Made by a program: the position numbers and the translations under genes
Assembly (NCBI GenBank): GCA_937902605.1
Contig: CALFNC010000253.1
Location: forward strand, 1-6,146
Source: an uncultured Acidobacteriota bacterium
Lineage (GTDB): Bacteria > Acidobacteriota > Thermoanaerobaculia > UBA5066
Length of the DNA stretch: 6,146 bases
Direction of reading: 5' to 3'
Shown here: piece after piece, positions 6,102-6,146 of the stretch
Layout of the letters: each line of letters starts with the position of its first letter
Position numbering within the stretch: the first letter of the stretch is position 1
The notes under the pieces: model-generated
Databases searched by the model: none
Told to the model about the DNA's origin: nothing
The model's input: only the letters and a program-made list of their open reading frames with translations

Positions 6102-6146
6102 AGATCGGAAGAGCGTCGTGTAGGGAAAGAGTGTAGATCTCGGTGG
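6102..6146. other. Illumina TruSeq adapter contamination
   Basis: From AGATCGGAAGAGC onward, all 45 bases to the window end match, as I know it, the reverse complement of the Illumina universal adapter (including GTCGTGTAGGGAAAGAGTG and AGATCTCGGTGG). It is not genomic. Read in the frame of the peptidase it gives the notorious artefact peptide IGRASCRERV followed by TAG at 6134-6136, a false end to that protein. Confidence 0.98.

Noticed and set aside
1..6146. tRNA, rRNA, CRISPR, insertion sequence or defence system
   Set aside because: No cloverleaf, short spaced repeats, terminal repeats, transposase or defence-type domain was seen on either strand.

Overview
This is a GC-rich bacterial stretch with strong G/C preference at third codon positions. 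It probably comes from a draft or metagenomic contig. The lipoprotein-like signal peptide and the gene families (PAS-rich two-component proteins, a GGDEF diguanylate cyclase, a VOC protein) suggest a Gram-negative environmental bacterium, most likely Proteobacteria in the broad sense (beta, gamma or the former delta group). I cannot fix the taxon from the sequence alone. The last 45 bases are not genomic: they read as Illumina TruSeq adapter.

Layout. Positions 2-220 (+) hold the C-terminal end of a VOC/glyoxalase-fold protein. It is coupled by an ATGA overlap to a small putative lipoprotein gene (217-486, +). A 62-base convergent gap follows. Positions 549-5328 (-) form one tight three-gene operon, read right to left: a REC-PAS-PAS response regulator with no output domain (3940-5328), a two-TM PAS histidine kinase (2390-3943), and a PAS-PAS-GAF-GGDEF diguanylate cyclase (549-2393). 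Each junction in the operon is a 4-base stop/start overlap. A divergent intergenic region (5329-5554) separates the operon from an M50B-type membrane zinc metallopeptidase homologue (+, from 5555). That gene is cut off at 6101 by the adapter.

How the genes may work together. The kinase has no receiver domain and the cyclase has no receiver domain, so the only phosphoacceptor in the operon is the REC domain of the first gene. The simplest reading is a hybrid-kinase-like module split across two genes, with c-di-GMP synthesis as a co-expressed output. How the signal would reach the cyclase is not visible. The cyclase keeps both its GGEEF active site and a correctly spaced RxxD inhibitory site. 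Five PAS domains and one GAF domain in a single operon point to several cytoplasmic inputs.

No RNA gene, CRISPR array, insertion sequence or convincing terminator was seen.
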